Shown: positions 1 to 6,436, numbered from the stretch's first letter. The stretch: 15,702 nucleotides of DNA from Flavobacteriaceae bacterium (GCA_002693605.1 NZQO01000049.1:1-15702); one strand, 5' to 3'. Notes: generated from the letters alone by a model not told the origin. A program made the numbers and translations.

Positions 1-1161
1 ACCTGATATTAGGTGAAGGAGGGTTGATTTACCCGAGCCACTGGGCCCTTGTATTACCACCCGAGACGTTTGGTCTAGCCGGAGATTGATATTATATAGA
101 AGTTGCCTTTTCGATTTGGAAACCCGGTACCCAACCTGATCCAGCTCCACTTGAAAGCTAGTTACCTCGTCGAACGGATTGCTACCCTCTTGCGACTCCA
201 ATTCCTTGTCTACCACCTGTCCCATCTTTTCGAGCGAGGTAAGTACGTCGTAAAAGGACTCTAAGCGAAGGATTAATTTTTCAACCGCGTTTATAATTAA
301 AAGAATGATGATTTCCGCGGCAACGAACTGCCCGATGTTCATTTCTTGGTTAAGTACCAAAATTCCCCCAATTAATAAAAGCCCGGCGGTAACCAACGTT
401 TTGAAGGTGATCATTTGTATAAACTGGAGCACCAATACCTTAAAGTGACTTTCGCGAGCATCTAGGTACTGCGTTACCAATGCGTCGCTCTTGTTCATGG
501 CCAGCTGCGTCTTGCCAGATAATTTGAAGCTAATGACCGATCGTGCAATTTCCTGGATCCAATGCGCGATGCGGTATTTGTGTTTCGATTCCTCCAAGCT
601 TGTTTCCATCCCTCGGCGGGCGGTATACTTAAATATGATATAGATAAGCACCAAAAGGAGGATGCCGTATATAATGAAAAAAGGATGGTAAAAAGAAAGT
701 AGGATAAGGCCAAACAAAATTTGGAGCAGGGCCGCCGGAAAGTCAAGCAGGATCTTGGTAATTCCTTTCTGGACCGTCAAGGTGTCGAAAAAGCGATTGG
801 CCAGTTCTGGGGGATAGAAATTTCGGAGCTCGCTCATCTTGATCTTCGGAAACCGGTAGGCAAACTCGAATGAGGACCGTGTAAATATTTTTTGTTGAAT
901 GTTCTCGGTAATTCGGAACTGCATCAACTGTAAAATTCCCACGAAAGCCACACCTGCAGTAACGAGGATAACCAGAATTATCCAGGAGGTGCTAATCTGG
1001 GCACCCTGTATGAGGTTAATGATTGCCTGTATTCCCAATGGGAGCGACAGATTCACGAGCCCGGCAAATATGGCGTAATAAAAAATCTGCTTCACGTCCC
1101 TGCGGTCCAATTTCAGCAGGTTTATCAGGCGTCTCCAAGGAGTCATTGGGTTAGGCTTCAT
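1..1161 (-). CDS. ABC exporter, fused membrane domain and ATPase (C-terminus missing)
   Basis: Partial gene: 387 codons are visible, read from the ATG at 1161, and the rest lies beyond the left edge. The membrane domain comes first, with hydrophobic helices near residues 26-46, 59-82, 142-158, 160-178 and 250-290. The ATPase domain then begins, with Walker A GPSGSGKST at residues 372-380. The signature motif and Walker B are off the window. This is the half-transporter (MsbA/HlyB-like) layout, and there is no N-terminal C39 peptidase domain. Such proteins work as inner-membrane dimers that use ATP to push a substrate outward. The start overlaps the end of the TetR-type gene by 11 bases in another frame, so the two are probably co-transcribed and translationally coupled. 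A second in-frame ATG at 1146 is possible. In related flavobacterial loci an HlyD-type adaptor often follows, which would suit a multidrug or small-molecule efflux role. The substrate is unknown. Confidence 0.9.
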   Translation of the reverse strand, partial: MKPNPMTPWRRLINLLKLDRRDVKQIFYYAIFAGLVNLSLPLGIQAIINLIQGAQISTSWIILVILVTAGVAFVGILQLMQFRITENIQQKIFTRSSFEFAYRFPKIKMSELRNFYPPELANRFFDTLTVQKGITKILLDFPAALLQILFGLILLSFYHPFFIIYGILLLVLIYIIFKYTARRGMETSLEESKHKYRIAHWIQEIARSVISFKLSGKTQLAMNKSDALVTQYLDARESHFKVLVLQFIQMITFKTLVTAGLLLIGGILVLNQEMNIGQFVAAEIIILLIINAVEKLILRLESFYDVLTSLEKMGQVVDKELESQEGSNPFDEVTSFQVELDQVGYRVSKSKRQLLYNINLRLDQTSRVVIQGPSGSGKSTLLHLISG

Positions 1162-1840
1162 TTGTTGATAGATTTAAGGTGGTGGAGGCTAGGTGGCAAA
1201 AAAATTCAGCTGGGGTAATCTCATCGTTGCAATCGGTAATCAGGACAAAATGTTCCTTTAGGAAATGCTGGTGCATGACCCCCTCTACAATGGTGCTCGC
1301 CAAGCTCGCGGGATAACGATAATTTGGGCGCACTTCGGAAATTAAGTTTCGCAACCGGGTAATAAGTCGTTTGTAAATGGAAAAATAGCCATCCTTGTTC
1401 TCCTTGTCAACTTCTTTGGTAAGATACGATTTTGAAAATTCGTTGATAACGATTTTGTTCAATAATGCTTCGTTGATATGCGAATAGGCCGAATCTTGCA
1501 CCACGGGTGCGGCTACGATCTCAATGGCCGTGAGCAGTTTTCTTTCAGGTTGGTCAAGGCTGTTAGTGGCAAGTACTACCTTGTACTCAATCCAGCCCCA
1601 ATACCAGGAGGTAAGGTAGAGCAGGAGTTTGTGCTTGTTTTCGAAATATCGGTAGATTGAACTTTCGTTAGAGCCGATACGCTGGCCCAATTTCTTGAAG
1701 GTGAAATTATCGAACCCCAACTCGTCGATAAGTAATATACTGTTCTGTACTATCTTTTTACCCAATTGAGAGGTCTCGGGGTCTTTGAGAAATATCTTCT
1801 CGTTTACGTTGACCCTTAAATTTTTCAATAGTTCGTTCAT
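1151..1840 (-). CDS. TetR/AcrR-family transcriptional regulator
   Basis: A 229-residue DNA-binding regulator from the ATG at 1840. The TetR-type helix-turn-helix covers about residues 27-74. Its recognition helix contains NESSIYRYF (58-66) followed by ENKHKLLLY, a typical TetR_N ending. The rest is helical and divergent, as expected of a ligand-binding and dimerisation domain. A GTG seven codons upstream (1861) would extend the frame. However, a TAnnTTTG box on the minus strand at 1863-1870 puts the likely transcription start near 1857, downstream of that GTG, so the ATG at 1840 is preferred. The gene overlaps the exporter start by 11 bases and probably controls it. A palindrome in its own promoter suggests autoregulation, and the divergent nitroreductase could share the control. 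The ligand is unknown. Confidence 0.88.
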   Translation of the reverse strand: MNELLKNLRVNVNEKIFLKDPETSQLGKKIVQNSILLIDELGFDNFTFKKLGQRIGSNESSIYRYFENKHKLLLYLTSWYWGWIEYKVVLATNSLDQPERKLLTAIEIVAAPVVQDSAYSHINEALLNKIVINEFSKSYLTKEVDKENKDGYFSIYKRLITRLRNLISEVRPNYRYPASLASTIVEGVMHQHFLKEHFVLITDCNDEITPAEFFCHLASTTLNLSTNEA

Positions 1841-1862
1841 ATATTTATGAATTAACAACACG

Positions 1863-1894
1863 CAAATATAATAGTATTACTATTGACATTGCAA
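1863..1894 (-). promoter_or_regulatory. Promoter of the TetR-type regulator/ABC exporter operon
   Basis: Read on the minus strand, TATATTTG at 1870-1863 is an exact match to the Bacteroidota -7 box TAnnTTTG. A TTG at 1894-1892 lies 21 bases upstream as a -33 candidate. The predicted transcription start near 1857 leaves a leader of about 17 bases before the ATG at 1840. Confidence 0.6.
1870..1884. promoter_or_regulatory. Candidate operator of the TetR-type regulator (15-bp palindrome)
   Basis: AATAGTATTACTATT is a perfect inverted repeat with 7-base arms around a single central base (1877). It lies between the -33 and -7 elements of the regulator's own promoter, where a bound dimer would block RNA polymerase. 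A near copy, AGTATTAACTATT at 1894-1906, starts 21 bases after the matching AGTATTACTATT at 1873-1884, about two helical turns away and toward the divergent nitroreductase. Binding by this regulator is inferred from position only. Confidence 0.5.
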
Positions 1895-1941
1895 GTATTA
1901 ACTATTTTTTAATATTCGGGATGCGGTTTGCCAATTAGCCG

Positions 1942-1949
1942 TACTTTTG
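1942..1949 (+). promoter_or_regulatory. -7 box of the nitroreductase promoter
   Basis: TACTTTTG matches the Bacteroidota TAnnTTTG box exactly and lies 16 bases before the ATG at 1966. I see no TTG at the usual -33 spacing, so this is a partial promoter match. Confidence 0.45.
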
Positions 1950-1965
1950 GAGAAACTTGACAACT

Positions 1966-2520
1966 ATGGTACTATCCCTTATAAAATCGCGCCGCACGCT
2001 TTACCCGCAGCAATTCAACGAGGAGCCAATCTCGGAATCCGAGCTGCACGTCCTATTGGAGGCCACCAACTGGGCGCCCACGCACAAAAAGACTGAGCCC
2101 TGGCGCTTTAAGGTTTTTACCGGTGACGCTAAGGATGCCCTCGGGGCGTTCCTCACCCAGACATATAAGGATATTACCGAAAACGCTTCCGAATTTAAGT
2201 GCCAACGGGTACTCGAAAAGTCGCTCCGTTCACAGTGCGTCCTTGCGGTTTGTATGGTACGCGACCCGAAGGGTGCCATCCCTGAATGGGAAGAAATAGC
2301 GGCTACAGCCATGGCCGTACAGAACCTTTGGCTCACCGCACACGATATGAAGATTGGCGGTTACTGGAGCTCCCCCTCGGTTAAGGATTATTTGCACGAG
2401 CACATTCAACTGGGCGAGGGAGAGCGCTGTCTCGGTTTTTTCTATTTGGGGAAATACGACGGGGACCTCCCCAAGGGCAATCGAAATTCAAATTATAAAG
2501 ATAAAATTTCCTTCTACTAA
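1966..2520 (+). CDS. Nitroreductase family protein (YdjA-like)
   Basis: A 184-residue flavoenzyme of the nitroreductase fold, probably a cytoplasmic FMN-binding homodimer that reduces substrates with NAD(P)H. The N-terminus KSRRTLYPQQF carries the family's FMN-phosphate-contacting basic residues (SRR, about 8-10). It is followed by the family pattern of a short helix, then LLEATNWAPTHKKTEPWRF, with the active-site-side APTHKKTEPW. The mid-region EEIAATAMAVQNLWLTAHDMKIGGYWSSP is typical of the dimer helix and second FMN contact. Length and motifs fit the short YdjA/TM1586 branch rather than NfsB. A TTG at 1957 is in frame but lies almost on the expected transcription start, so the ATG at 1966 was chosen. 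The gene diverges from the TetR-type regulator and overlaps the DUF456 gene tail-to-tail by four bases. The physiological substrate is unknown. Confidence 0.9.
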   Translation: MVLSLIKSRRTLYPQQFNEEPISESELHVLLEATNWAPTHKKTEPWRFKVFTGDAKDALGAFLTQTYKDITENASEFKCQRVLEKSLRSQCVLAVCMVRDPKGAIPEWEEIAATAMAVQNLWLTAHDMKIGGYWSSPSVKDYLHEHIQLGEGERCLGFFYLGKYDGDLPKGNRNSNYKDKISFY

Positions 2521-3017
2521 AATATCAGGTCGCGGTAGTCATAGAGCTTGTAGAGAAAGAGCCCAAGGTAAACCACCGTTGCCAGAAACTTGATGAAGGT
2601 GCTGGCCAAAAACCCGATAAACGAGCCAAGTGCTGCCTTGAACGCAAGCTTTCGCTCTGTTTTGTTGACGACCATTTCGCCGATAAGCGCCCCTAGAAAG
2701 GGACCGATCAATATACCGAAGGGGATTGGCACCAAGATACCCACCACGAGGCCAATAGTAGTGCCCCAGGCACCGGCCTTGCTCCCCCCAAAACGCTTTG
2801 TCCCCATCGCGGGAATCACATAGTCCAGAACATAGAGACCTATGGCAACCACACCCGTAACGATGATAAAGGTCCAGTTAAAGGGGATACTCGGCGCCAA
2901 GTAAAAGCACAGCAGGCCTAGCCAACTTACGGGAACTCCAGGTAGAACGGGCAACACGCTCCCGGCAATCCCCACGAACATGAGCAATAGGCCCAAAACA
3001 ATTAGAAATATATCCAT
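2517..3017 (-). CDS. DUF456 domain membrane protein
   Basis: A 166-residue very hydrophobic inner-membrane protein that matches the DUF456 family. It starts MDIFLIVLGLLLMFVGIAGSVLP and continues with PVLPGVPVSWLGLL, a proline/glycine-rich opening I associate with the family. Five or so membrane segments follow at about residues 3-22, 29-44, 47-70, 85-120 (glycine-rich, likely a helical pair) and 130-160. A glycine-zipper-like stretch, GTTIGLVVGILVPIPFGILIGPFLGALIGEMV, spans about 85-116. The conserved DYVIPAMGTKRFGGSKAGAWG segment lies between the hydrophobic parts. No enzyme motif is visible and the function of the family is not established. The gene diverges from the BlaI-type repressor across a 107-base region that contains the large inverted repeat, so shared control is possible. 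A 7-of-8 match to the -7 box (TAATTTAG, minus strand, 3041-3034) is its best promoter candidate. Confidence 0.85.
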   Translation of the reverse strand: MDIFLIVLGLLLMFVGIAGSVLPVLPGVPVSWLGLLCFYLAPSIPFNWTFIIVTGVVAIGLYVLDYVIPAMGTKRFGGSKAGAWGTTIGLVVGILVPIPFGILIGPFLGALIGEMVVNKTERKLAFKAALGSFIGFLASTFIKFLATVVYLGLFLYKLYDYRDLIF

Positions 3018-3061
3018 ACAATCTATTTTTCTACTAAATTACATTTCTTTCCCTAATTAGT

Positions 3062-3095
3062 AACTAAATAATTAGTTTGAACTAATTATTTAGTT
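3062..3095. promoter_or_regulatory. Candidate BlaI-type operator: perfect 16-bp inverted repeat
   Basis: The left arm AACTAAATAATTAGTT (3062-3077) is repeated exactly, as its reverse complement, at 3080-3095, with two bases between. Each arm is itself a near-dyad of the form ACTAAnnnnTTAGT (3063-3076 and 3081-3094), with centres 18 bases apart, so two repressor dimers could bind side by side. A further CTAATTAG lies at 3053-3060. The repeat covers the -33/spacer region of the repressor's own promoter and ends at the -7 box. This fits the autoregulated operators of BlaI/MecI systems. The sequence differs from the TACA/TGTA staphylococcal consensus, so assignment to this BlaI rests on position. 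Confidence 0.65.
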
Positions 3096-3103
3096 TATAT
3101 TTG
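3076..3103 (+). promoter_or_regulatory. Promoter of the blaI-type operon
   Basis: TTTG at 3076-3079 and TATATTTG at 3096-3103 are separated by 16 bases. The second is an exact TAnnTTTG box; the spacing is a little shorter than usual. Transcription would begin near 3108. AAAGGAA at 3112-3118 then lies at a good ribosome-binding distance from the ATG at 3125. This decides the start codon against the in-frame TTG at 3101, which is part of the -7 box. Confidence 0.65.
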
Positions 3104-3124
3104 GAATATCGAAAGGAACTTAAA

Positions 3125-3490
3125 ATGAAACAACTCACCAAGGCCGAAGAGGATATTATGCAGATTTTATGGAAGTTAGGCGAGGCGAATGTCGCCGCCA
3201 TAATCGATGAATTGCCCGAGCCGAAGCCCGCGTACAACACGGTTTCAACCATCGTTCGTATTCTTGAAGCCAAGGAATTTGTGGACTATCGCAAAGAAGG
3301 TCGCGGCCATGTATATTTTCCCCTTGTCCACAAGCAGGAATACACCCACCAATCGGTAACGAAATTGGTAGAGGGCTATTTTCAGGGCTCTTTCAAGAGT
3401 ATGGTTTCATTTTTCATGAAGAAGAACGATATCAGCATAAAGGAATTGGAGTCCATCCTTCACGAAATCGATAAAGAGCAATCGAAATGA
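3125..3490 (+). CDS. BlaI/MecI/CopY-family transcriptional repressor
   Basis: A 121-residue winged-helix repressor. The opening MKQLTKAEEDIMQILWKLGEANVAAIIDELP is the characteristic BlaI/MecI start (LTxAEexIMxilW). The recognition helix region is AYNTVSTIVRILEAKEFV (about 36-53) and the wing is DYRKEGRGHVYFPLV (about 54-68). The C-terminal helical part, with MVSFFMKKNDIS, is the dimerisation region, where BlaI and MecI are cut during induction. It is expected to repress its own operon through the inverted repeat just upstream. The stop overlaps the next start in an ATGA arrangement (3487-3490), so the two are translationally coupled: a repressor and its membrane protease. No beta-lactamase or penicillin-binding protein lies in the window, so antibiotic resistance is not implied. 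Bacteroidota carry many such pairs with unknown signals. Confidence 0.92.
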   Translation: MKQLTKAEEDIMQILWKLGEANVAAIIDELPEPKPAYNTVSTIVRILEAKEFVDYRKEGRGHVYFPLVHKQEYTHQSVTKLVEGYFQGSFKSMVSFFMKKNDISIKELESILHEIDKEQSK

Positions 3491-4884
3491 TACATTACCT
3501 AGCGCAAATAGTGGTATTTCAGGCGCTCTTCCTGATCGCTTACGACCTCATTCTGAAAAGGGAGACGTTTTTCCAGTACAATCGTATCTATCTCTTGGCT
3601 ACACCGCTGTTAAGCCTGCTTTTTCCCTTTGTCGAAATTCCCGTGCTAACCGAGCAACTTCCCCCTGCGTTCAGTATACAGTTGCCGCCCGTATTGGTTG
3701 GTAGCGCTACCGATACCGCAGTGCAATCGTTGCCCACCATCGAAATCGCACCGACCGGCTTTTTTTCACAGTGGAATTTGCCCGACGTGATGGCCTATAT
3801 ATGGATCGCGGGCAGTAGCGTCGCGCTGCTTGCATTGGTCTATAAGCTCAGTCGCTTATGGATTTTAAGCCAAACCGGCACACGCCATCGCGAGGGCAAT
3901 TTCACGCTAATCGTGGTTCCCAATTCAGATTGTGCCTTTTCCTTTTTCGAGATAATTTTTTTGGGCGCTAAGCTTTCCCCAACCCAACGCGACACAATTA
4001 TCCAGCACGAAAAGGTACACGTAAGGCAGTGGCACAGTGCCGATTTGCTCTACCTTGAGTTGCTCTGCCTCGTGTTTTGGTTCAATCCGCTCTTCTATCT
4101 GTACAAGAACCGTTTGGTGGCACAGCACGAATTTATAGCCGACGCCCACGTGGCCGGATTGCACAAGCGCGCGTATTACGAAAGCTTACTCGCACAGGTT
4201 TTTAGGGTAAGGCATATCTCATTGACAAATTCATTCTTCAATCATTCATTAATCAAAAAACGAATCATTATGTTACAAAAATCGAAATCCAGAAAAATCG
4301 TCCAGTTACGCTATTTAATCATGCTTCCGCTTATATGCGCCATGGTTACCTACACTTCCTGTTCACAAGAAAGAGATCTTTCTAGCGAGATGAGCCTTTC
4401 GGAAAAGATAGCCGATTTGGAACGCGCCATTGAGAGTGCCGATTCCATTTCGGAGGAAGATGCGACCAGCCTTATGCGCCTGGGCAATAAAATTGGCATA
4501 ACTAGCCAGGTTGAAAGGGAAGTGGCCGGGGTGCCCTTTGCCGCTATGGATAAGATCCCTACCTATCCCGGATGCGAGGATCTTTCCGGCAATGATGCCA
4601 AGCAGTGCTTTACTCAGAAGATCGCAACTTTCATAATTGAAAATTTCGACAACGAAGTTATAAAGGCTTCCGGCTTAGAAGGGAAGCAGCGCATTGCCGT
4701 TCAATTCGTAATTACCGATAACGGTCTTGTTACCGACGTGAAGGCAAAGGCCGCCACTCCCGAACTGGGGGTAGAGGCAGAGCGTGTTGTAGGCGATCTG
4801 CCCCAGATGTTGCCTGGCGAGAAAGACGGGAAGACCGTTAAGGTGCTCTACTCGCTACCACTAATTATCGCGATGGGCGAATAG
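3487..4884 (+). CDS. M56 (BlaR1-type) membrane metalloprotease with TonB-C-like C-terminal domain
   Basis: A 465-residue membrane protein. The N-terminal half is the M56 peptidase domain. Hydrophobic segments lie at about residues 3-22, 35-51, 101-121 and 185-207. The zinc site HEKVH is at 174-178, followed by the family's QWHSADLLYLELLCLVFWFNPLFY and the HEFIADAHV block. A basic stretch (KSKSRKIVQLR) then leads into a fifth membrane segment, about 276-290, ending in YTSC. The remaining residues are probably periplasmic. After an acidic linker, a TonB C-terminal-like domain runs from about 355 to 462: IPTYPGC, QCF, a QFVITDNGLVTDVKA strand pair, PELGVEAERVVGDLPQMLPG, and a KTVKVLYSLPLII final strand. 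In staphylococcal BlaR1 this position holds a penicillin-binding sensor; here it is replaced. The protein probably senses an envelope state or partner and then causes cleavage of the upstream repressor. That role is inferred from the family. Confidence 0.9.
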   Translation: MIHYLAQIVVFQALFLIAYDLILKRETFFQYNRIYLLATPLLSLLFPFVEIPVLTEQLPPAFSIQLPPVLVGSATDTAVQSLPTIEIAPTGFFSQWNLPDVMAYIWIAGSSVALLALVYKLSRLWILSQTGTRHREGNFTLIVVPNSDCAFSFFEIIFLGAKLSPTQRDTIIQHEKVHVRQWHSADLLYLELLCLVFWFNPLFYLYKNRLVAQHEFIADAHVAGLHKRAYYESLLAQVFRVRHISLTNSFFNHSLIKKRIIMLQKSKSRKIVQLRYLIMLPLICAMVTYTSCSQERDLSSEMSLSEKIADLERAIESADSISEEDATSLMRLGNKIGITSQVEREVAGVPFAAMDKIPTYPGCEDLSGNDAKQCFTQKIATFIIENFDNEVIKASGLEGKQRIAVQFVITDNGLVTDVKAKAATPELGVEAERVVGDLPQMLPGEKDGKTVKVLYSLPLIIAMGE

Positions 4885-4893
4885 CCCTATTTT
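4875..4893 (+). terminator. Possible weak terminator at the end of the M56 gene
   Basis: GGGC (4875-4878) and GCCC (4884-4887) can pair across a five-base loop and are followed by TATTTTC. The stem overlaps the stop codon. Four base pairs are few, so this is tentative. Confidence 0.3.
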
Positions 4894-4924
4894 CGGCTAA
4901 CCTAAGTGCGCATTAGCATTCCAG

Positions 4925-4972
4925 CCCGCCTATAGAATAGTAGAAAAACATATTCTTCAACTTACAGGCGGG
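4925..4972 (+). repeat. Long-loop inverted repeat between the M56 and lipoprotein genes
   Basis: CCCGCCT (4925-4931) pairs perfectly with AGGCGGG (4966-4972). Nested inside, AGAATA (4934-4939) pairs with TATTCT (4951-4956). The result is a two-part stem with an asymmetric internal loop and an 11-base apical loop. No T-run follows, so it is not a standard terminator. The gene-free stretch 4885-5056 holds nothing else clear apart from a 10-base palindrome, GAAGATCTTC (4989-4998), and an imperfect -7 box (AAAATTTG, 5022-5029). Confidence 0.4.
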
Positions 4973-5056
4973 TTCGCGATCGCAGGGAAGATCTTCTCGC
5001 TGCCGGGAACAAAATCGCCATAAAATTTGTATTTTTCCGGCAAACTGAGGGTTGAT

Positions 5057-5542
5057 ATGAAATTAGGTTGGATGTTTCCTTGCGTATGGCTGCTCTGCAC
5101 CTCCTGCCAATTTTTTGAGACTGAAAAGATCTCTTCCGAAACGTTCTACGAAGAAGAGGTCAAGACCATTACCTGGCACGATGTGGACCAATATCCTACC
5201 TTCCGGGTTTGCGAGCGCATTGTGGAGAAGGAGGGTCAACAACAGTGCTTTATTGCTACTCTTTCCGCCCATCTCCAAAACACGATTCAGGCACGAAATA
5301 TCGTGAGCATGAACGTGCTGAACGATACCGTTTCCATAGCATTGTCAATTGAAAAAAACGGTACGCTGCTCGTGCGCCATATTGAATTGGACAGCTTGGT
5401 ACGGGCCGAATTCCCGCTTTTGGAATCGTGGTTGCGCAAGAGTATCGACTCCCTGCAGCCCACGGCGCCGGCCTACAAGCGGGGCATACCGGTTAAAACG
5501 GAATTTACCCTACCCATAGTGCTTACCACTCCCGATTTATAG
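5057..5542 (+). CDS. Small lipoprotein with a degenerate TonB-C-like domain
   Basis: A 161-residue protein of unknown function. MKLGWMFPCVWLLCTSCQFFE reads as a lipoprotein signal peptide with the lipidated cysteine probably at residue 17. The -3 position is a cysteine, so the lipobox is not ideal, but Bacteroidota tolerate such variation. After an acidic linker, DVDQYPTFRVCE (43-53) and QQQCF (61-65) copy the spacing of IPTYPGCE and KQCF in the adjacent M56 protein (cysteines 11 and 10 residues apart). The ends also correspond: a strand pair SIALSIEKNGTLLVRHI, an acidic and hydrophobic helix region, and a final GIPVKTEFTLPIVL strand. It therefore looks like a free-standing, diverged relative of the M56 C-terminal domain, probably on the periplasmic side of a membrane. 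The ATG at 5057 follows a GAGGG (5047-5051). An in-frame TTG at 5027 would bury the signal peptide. The last six bases overlap the convergent gene. Confidence 0.75.
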   Translation: MKLGWMFPCVWLLCTSCQFFETEKISSETFYEEEVKTITWHDVDQYPTFRVCERIVEKEGQQQCFIATLSAHLQNTIQARNIVSMNVLNDTVSIALSIEKNGTLLVRHIELDSLVRAEFPLLESWLRKSIDSLQPTAPAYKRGIPVKTEFTLPIVLTTPDL

Positions 5543-6415
5543 ATTGAATTTATAACCGAGGCTGAGGTCAACGGGGAATTCGCCGTTATCATCTACCCCA
5601 AGGGCCACGATATCGTTATAGGTGAGGAACAGGAATCCGTTGCCTAGTTTTATATCAGCGCCGATTCCGAAGCTTGCGGGCGAGGTGAAATCACCGCCCG
5701 AAGTAGAAGTTTCGGTAACGATTAACGTATCGGGATCTACGCGTTCCACACCATCTCGGCTCGCATAGGTATATGCTACGAATTTAGCGTTAGCGTAGAT
5801 GTCCAGCCAAGGTGTTTTCACGAACTTAAAACGGTAATTCAAGGAAAACTGTGAGGAGGAATACTGGAATGCATCGTTTTGGAAAGTTTGCGCGAACCGC
5901 AATACCATCGCGTGACGTCGCAACTTTACCTCATCCAGCAGCTCTAGTTCAATACCGGCAACGGGCAACAGCTCGTTGGTTAGATTCTCCGTATAGATAC
6001 TGTTAGAAATACCTGCGAAGCCACCGAGTCTAAGGGTTAGCGCCACCGATTCACGTTGTATTTTATACGAAGGATCCACACGCGTATTGTACTTTTCAAA
6101 GAAATTCCCCAACGACCCGAGGGTTAGGTTTACGCCCGATACGTCCATGGTCTGATCGCTCGTTAAATCGGAAAGCGCTTGCCTGTAATCGTGTTGAAAT
6201 TTTCCTTGTTGGCGGGTATTGACCAACTCGATAAAATTTCCGTCTTTTTCGGCAAAATAGCGGTATTGGCCGTCAAAGGTGTTCCAGTGTAAGCTGATTG
6301 GGCCGACCACTTCGGTTTTCAGGGAATACGTTGTTCCGTTAATCGTAAAATCGTTCTGCGAAAGTAGCGATAGCGGAACGAAAAATAGGACTGCGAGCGA
6401 AAGTAGGAGTTTCAT
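5537..6415 (-). CDS. Secreted predicted outer-membrane beta-barrel protein, function unknown
   Basis: A 292-residue protein I cannot assign to a named family. MKLLLSLAVLFFVPLSLLSQNDF is a classical signal peptide, probably cleaved after residue 19 or so. Residues about 20-110 form a soluble-looking region rich in charged and aromatic residues (SLHWNTFDGQYRYFAEKDGNFIELV). From about residue 118 the sequence alternates hydrophobic and polar residues in strand-length segments, for example SVALTLRLGGFAGI, AVLRF-like AMVLRFAQTF, FSLNYRFKFV, WLDIYANAKFVAYTYA, SFGIGADIKLGNGFLFLTYN and VDLSLGYKFNL. It ends in a hydrophobic residue after an aromatic one, as many outer-membrane barrels do. Eight or ten strands would fit. 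It is separated by 44 bases from the glycosyltransferase gene upstream and is convergent with the lipoprotein gene. Its role cannot be told from sequence. Confidence 0.75.
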   Translation of the reverse strand: MKLLLSLAVLFFVPLSLLSQNDFTINGTTYSLKTEVVGPISLHWNTFDGQYRYFAEKDGNFIELVNTRQQGKFQHDYRQALSDLTSDQTMDVSGVNLTLGSLGNFFEKYNTRVDPSYKIQRESVALTLRLGGFAGISNSIYTENLTNELLPVAGIELELLDEVKLRRHAMVLRFAQTFQNDAFQYSSSQFSLNYRFKFVKTPWLDIYANAKFVAYTYASRDGVERVDPDTLIVTETSTSGGDFTSPASFGIGADIKLGNGFLFLTYNDIVALGVDDNGEFPVDLSLGYKFNL

Positions 6416-6436
6416 ATGGGCTTGAATTTGTGGAGT

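Noticed and set aside
1841..1861. GTG start at 1861 for the TetR-type regulator
   Set aside because: It lies only two bases from the -7 box and before the predicted transcription start; the ATG at 1840 is better.
3101..3124. TTG start giving the BlaI-type repressor eight extra residues
   Set aside because: This TTG is the last part of the TATATTTG -7 box, so it lies upstream of the expected transcript start. The ATG at 3125 has an AAAGGAA before it and fits the family N-terminus.
3125..4884. Beta-lactam resistance locus
   Set aside because: BlaI and M56 proteins are present, but there is no beta-lactamase, no mec-type transpeptidase and no penicillin-binding sensor domain. Such pairs are common in Bacteroidota without a known link to resistance.
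5027..5056. TTG start for the lipoprotein gene
   Set aside because: It adds ten residues before a clear lipoprotein signal peptide and overlaps a -7-like box.
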